Positions 59,894 to 62,196 of a stretch of 62,196 nucleotides of DNA are shown here, piece after piece. The stretch spans positions 185 to 62,380 of the forward strand of contig NZ_AQUZ01000053.1 of NCBI RefSeq assembly GCF_000372465.1, read 5' to 3'. Positions within the stretch are counted from its first letter, which is position 1; every line of letters starts with the position of its first letter. This DNA is from Kribbella catacumbae DSM 19601. Lineage in GTDB: Bacteria; Actinomycetota; Actinomycetes; Propionibacteriales; Kribbellaceae. The position numbers were made by a program, and so were the translations under genes. Below the pieces are notes generated by a model, which worked only from the letters and a program-made list of their open reading frames with translations, ran no database searches and was not told where the DNA came from.

Positions 59894-60439
59894 CGGACCC
59901 AACGGTGGACCGAGCACCCAATTCGGCCGTTAGTTGCCAGATGTCCCTCCTTCCTGGCGATGCGCCGCGCCACCGGTTACTCCCGCACCGCGCTGTCCGA
60001 GGCCGCCGGCGGCGGCCTCTTCCTGTCCTGGGTCACCGTCGAAGTTTTCGTGACCGTCTGCGGTCGCGTTCGCTGGTGGCTGGACCACTGGCGTGACATA
60101 CCTGACCAGGTCCGGAGGGGCGCAGTCCCGCCGCGGTCGGCGCCCGCGACCGCCGAGCCAGAACCGGCCACACTGGTCGCCGTACGGCGACCAGTGCCGG
60201 TGCCGTGTCTTTGTGGTCGTCGTCGTTGCACTCTGTGGGATCGCGGCGAGGGCCAGACCGCGCTGACACGCCAGCGGCGCACCGATCCCGGCTGCCCGGC
60301 CGGGACTTGTGTCTACCTCGCCAAGGACGATGGCCAGACGAGCGGCCATTGCAGCTGTCCTCGGGATCACCAAGAGCATGGCTACCGCGACGGGCGGAGC
60401 AGTGATGGGAGCGCTGATCTGGTGGCTCAGCCATCGGTG
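59894..60439 (+). pseudogene. Decayed HTH-type regulator
   Basis: A frame with a clear N-terminal HTH-like string MRRATGYSRTALSEAA followed by SWVTVEVFVTVCG and WWLDHWRDI, the usual order in actinobacterial XRE-like regulators; the expected loop between the helices is disturbed. Further on, two hydrophobic pieces in another frame (VFVVVVVALCGIAARA; AIAAVLGITKSMATATGG) suggest a former membrane part. No intact frame joins them. Weak evidence. Confidence 0.35.
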
Positions 60440-60489
60440 ATGGTGATGGGTCTTCGTCTCTCTGCTTCGTGGGACGTCGACAGTTGATG

Positions 60490-62196
60490 GCTAGCCCGGG
60501 GCTTTCACGGCTGTTGAGGCGGAGGCTGTGTCCTTGAACTGAAAGGTGCTCCTGACCAGCGACGATGTGGTTTGTCTAGGACCATGTCGTGCGAAGTCGA
60601 GGAGCACCTTCGAGGTGAAGACTACTGGGTTGTATCCGTATGTCCGCGTTGATGCGGCCGGATCGGGTGTGGTGTCGCAGGCCGGTGGCTTGTTGCTGAC
60701 CGAGGCGGTCCGGGCCAGTGGCCTGGTCACGGAGCTGTCGGGGGCGTTGGTGCCGTGGCGTAAGCCGTTGGCCAGGCATGATCCGGCCAAGGTCATCGCC
60801 GATCTCGCGATCATGCTCGGGTTGGGTGGGGATTGTCTGGCCGATATCGCGGTGCTGCGTGGTGAACCGGGCCTGTTCGGTCCGGTCGCCTCGGACCCGA
60901 CGGTGTCGCGGACGGTCGATGCGCTGGCCGGCGACGTCGAGGCGGTGCTGAAGGCGATCAACGCTGCGCGGGCTGCTGCCCGGGCGCGGGTGTGGGCGCT
61001 GGCCGGTGAGCACGCACCGGACACCGGACGCGATGGCGAGGATCCGTTGATCGTGGACCTCGACGCGACGCTGGTGGGTGCGCATTCGGATAAGCAAGGC
61101 GCGGCGCCAACCTTCAAGCGGGGTTACGGATTCCATCCGTTGTGCGCGTTCGTCGACCACGGATCTGACGGGTCTGGTGAACCGCTGGCGATCAGGTTGC
61201 GGCCCGGGAACGCCGGCTCGAACACGGCCGCTGACCATATCGCCGTGGTCCGTGACGCTCTCAAACAACTCCCCGGACACCGGTCGGGGACGCGGCCGGG
61301 GCGCCGGGTGCTGATCCGTACCGACTCGGCCGGCTGCACCCACGAGTTCCTCGACTGGATCGTGGCGCAGCGGCTGTCGTACTCGGTCGGGTTCACCCTG
61401 CCCGATGACTTCGCCCAAGCCCTGCCGCGGATCCCGAAGCAGGCGTGGACACCGGCGATCGACAGCGATGGCCGGGTCCGTGACGGCGCCTGGGTCGCCG
61501 ACGTCACCGCCTTGGTCAACTTGTCGAAGTGGCCGGCCGGGATGCGGGTGATCGTCCGCAAAGAACGCCCCCACCCCGGCGCCCAGTTGCGCCTCACCGA
61601 CATCGACGGACACCGCATCACCGCGTTCGCGACCAACACGGCCCGCGGACAACTCGCCGACCTCGAACTACGCCACCGCCGCCGGGCACGCGCCGAAGAC
61701 CGCATCCGCTGCGCCAAGGACACCGGACTCAGAAACCTCCCGTTGCACGACTTCGACCAGAATCAGATCTGGTGCGCGATCGTCGCTCTGGCCTGCGAAC
61801 TCACCACCTGGATGCAGCTACTCGCGTTCACCGACGCCGACGGCACCACCCACGAGGCTCGCCGCTGGGAGCCCAAACGCCTACGCCTGCGACTGTTCTC
61901 GACCGCCGCCAGGCTCGCCCGGACCGGCCGCCGCACCATCGTGCACCTCGCCTGCAACGGCGCCTGGACCACGGTGTTGCACACCGGCCTCACCAGGCTC
62001 CACACCCTCACCGCGCCCAGCTAAAACAACACCCCACCCATCACAGCAACCGAAACAGACCCGGCCCCTGGAACCGGCGCCCACCCGAGACGACACTCGG
62101 GCCACTGTCCTACCCACCTGCAAGAATCAACCCCGAAACCGGCCACCAAGCCGCGAGCCGCCGCCCGCGACAGAGTCACGAAAGATCCGGGCTAGC
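60490..62196 (+). mobile_element. IS1380-family insertion sequence
   Basis: The left end GCTAGCCCGGGGCTTTC starts at 60490, and the right end (complement GCTAGCCCGGATCTTTC) finishes at 62196, the last base of the window. About 1.7 kb with one transposase gene is normal for IS1380. A target duplication cannot be checked because the right flank is not included. Confidence 0.85.
60615..62024 (+). CDS. IS1380-family DDE transposase
   Basis: A 469-residue transposase. The start VKTTGLYPYVRVDAAGSGVV and the block FHPLCAFVDHGSDGSGEPLA are typical of the family. Catalytic residues fit D in LIVDLDATLVGAHS, D in VLIRTDSAGCTHEFLDW and E in RARAEDRIRCAKDTGL. GAGGAG lies about eleven bases before the GTG. 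The frame is intact, so the element could be mobile. Confidence 0.9.
   Translation: MKTTGLYPYVRVDAAGSGVVSQAGGLLLTEAVRASGLVTELSGALVPWRKPLARHDPAKVIADLAIMLGLGGDCLADIAVLRGEPGLFGPVASDPTVSRTVDALAGDVEAVLKAINAARAAARARVWALAGEHAPDTGRDGEDPLIVDLDATLVGAHSDKQGAAPTFKRGYGFHPLCAFVDHGSDGSGEPLAIRLRPGNAGSNTAADHIAVVRDALKQLPGHRSGTRPGRRVLIRTDSAGCTHEFLDWIVAQRLSYSVGFTLPDDFAQALPRIPKQAWTPAIDSDGRVRDGAWVADVTALVNLSKWPAGMRVIVRKERPHPGAQLRLTDIDGHRITAFATNTARGQLADLELRHRRRARAEDRIRCAKDTGLRNLPLHDFDQNQIWCAIVALACELTTWMQLLAFTDADGTTHEARRWEPKRLRLRLFSTAARLARTGRRTIVHLACNGAWTTVLHTGLTRLHTLTAPS

Noticed and set aside
1..62196. tRNA genes or att repeats marking element ends
   Set aside because: No cloverleaf-like sequence or matching direct repeats were recognised by reading. 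A covariance-model scan would be decisive.

Overview
The window is high-GC DNA from an actinomycete. The evidence is the codon use with frequent GTG starts, the SCO6880-type conjugation protein, the MobF/TraA relaxase, DUF4913- and DUF5919-like genes, and the many regulators that join an HTH to a TPR-like region. Nothing here fixes the genus; a Kribbella- or Nocardioidaceae-like host is only a guess. Most of the window reads as an integrated conjugative element, or several superimposed ones, riddled with insertion sequences and pseudogenes. No tRNA, rRNA, CRISPR array or integrase was found.

Layout. 0.1-5.1 kb: a small secreted peptide and a secreted RCC1-repeat protein, split by a one-base expansion of a C tract. 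5.4-8.3 kb: an IS3-family element interrupted by an IS1182-family element with clear ends and a 4-bp target duplication. 8.3-11.8 kb: copy A of a cassette (small protein, three tandem DnaG/Toprim-like proteins, then a possible sigma-like protein), decayed by a frameshift and a truncation. 11.8-18.0 kb: a graveyard with an IS701-type fragment, a beta-propeller-like gene, and broken prim-pol, M48 peptidase, RTX and transposase genes, plus one intact DUF574 methyltransferase. 18.0-22.0 kb: copy B of the cassette, intact. 22.0-29.8 kb: a tightly packed actinobacterial type IV secretion operon (VirB8-like, CHAP/NlpC-like hydrolase, small pilin-like membrane protein, VirB6-like, SCO6880, VirB4, VirD4, DUF4913-like). 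29.8-34.3 kb: two divergent HTH regulators, small genes, GCAAC iterons, a pair of long hairpins and a methyltransferase. 34.5-39.6 kb: a frameshifted metalloprotease/lectin-like gene and a PPOX-family gene cut in two by an IS21 element with a 5-bp target duplication. 39.8-47.8 kb: a degenerate prim-pol protein, a MobF relaxase-helicase with an overlapping zinc-finger partner, a candidate oriT, two unknown genes, an ArdC-like anti-restriction protein, a coiled-coil protein and an AlpA/Xis-like protein. 47.8-50.2 kb: an IS3-family element inside a membrane-protein gene. 50.4-55.6 kb: two HTH-DUF5919 regulators, one beside an HD hydrolase and one beside a NUDIX hydrolase, with shared GACATTT boxes, plus another HTH gene and a PPC/DUF296 gene. 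55.8-59.7 kb: a three-gene operon that looks like an ABC-three-component (ABC-3C) conflict system. 60.5-62.2 kb: a complete IS1380-family element ending exactly at the window edge.

How it fits together. The VirB/VirD4 operon, relaxase, candidate oriT, ArdC and Xis make a coherent conjugation module. Cassette B sits immediately upstream of the secretion operon in the same orientation, so it may act in element replication, transfer replication or its control. In each cassette only the third DnaG-like protein keeps the Toprim acidic residues. The first two share a substituted VDHPxDA signature in both copies, which suggests selection for a non-catalytic role. That cassette, its repeated intergenic spacers, the DUF5919/GACATTT regulon and the ABC-3C operon are the most interesting parts.
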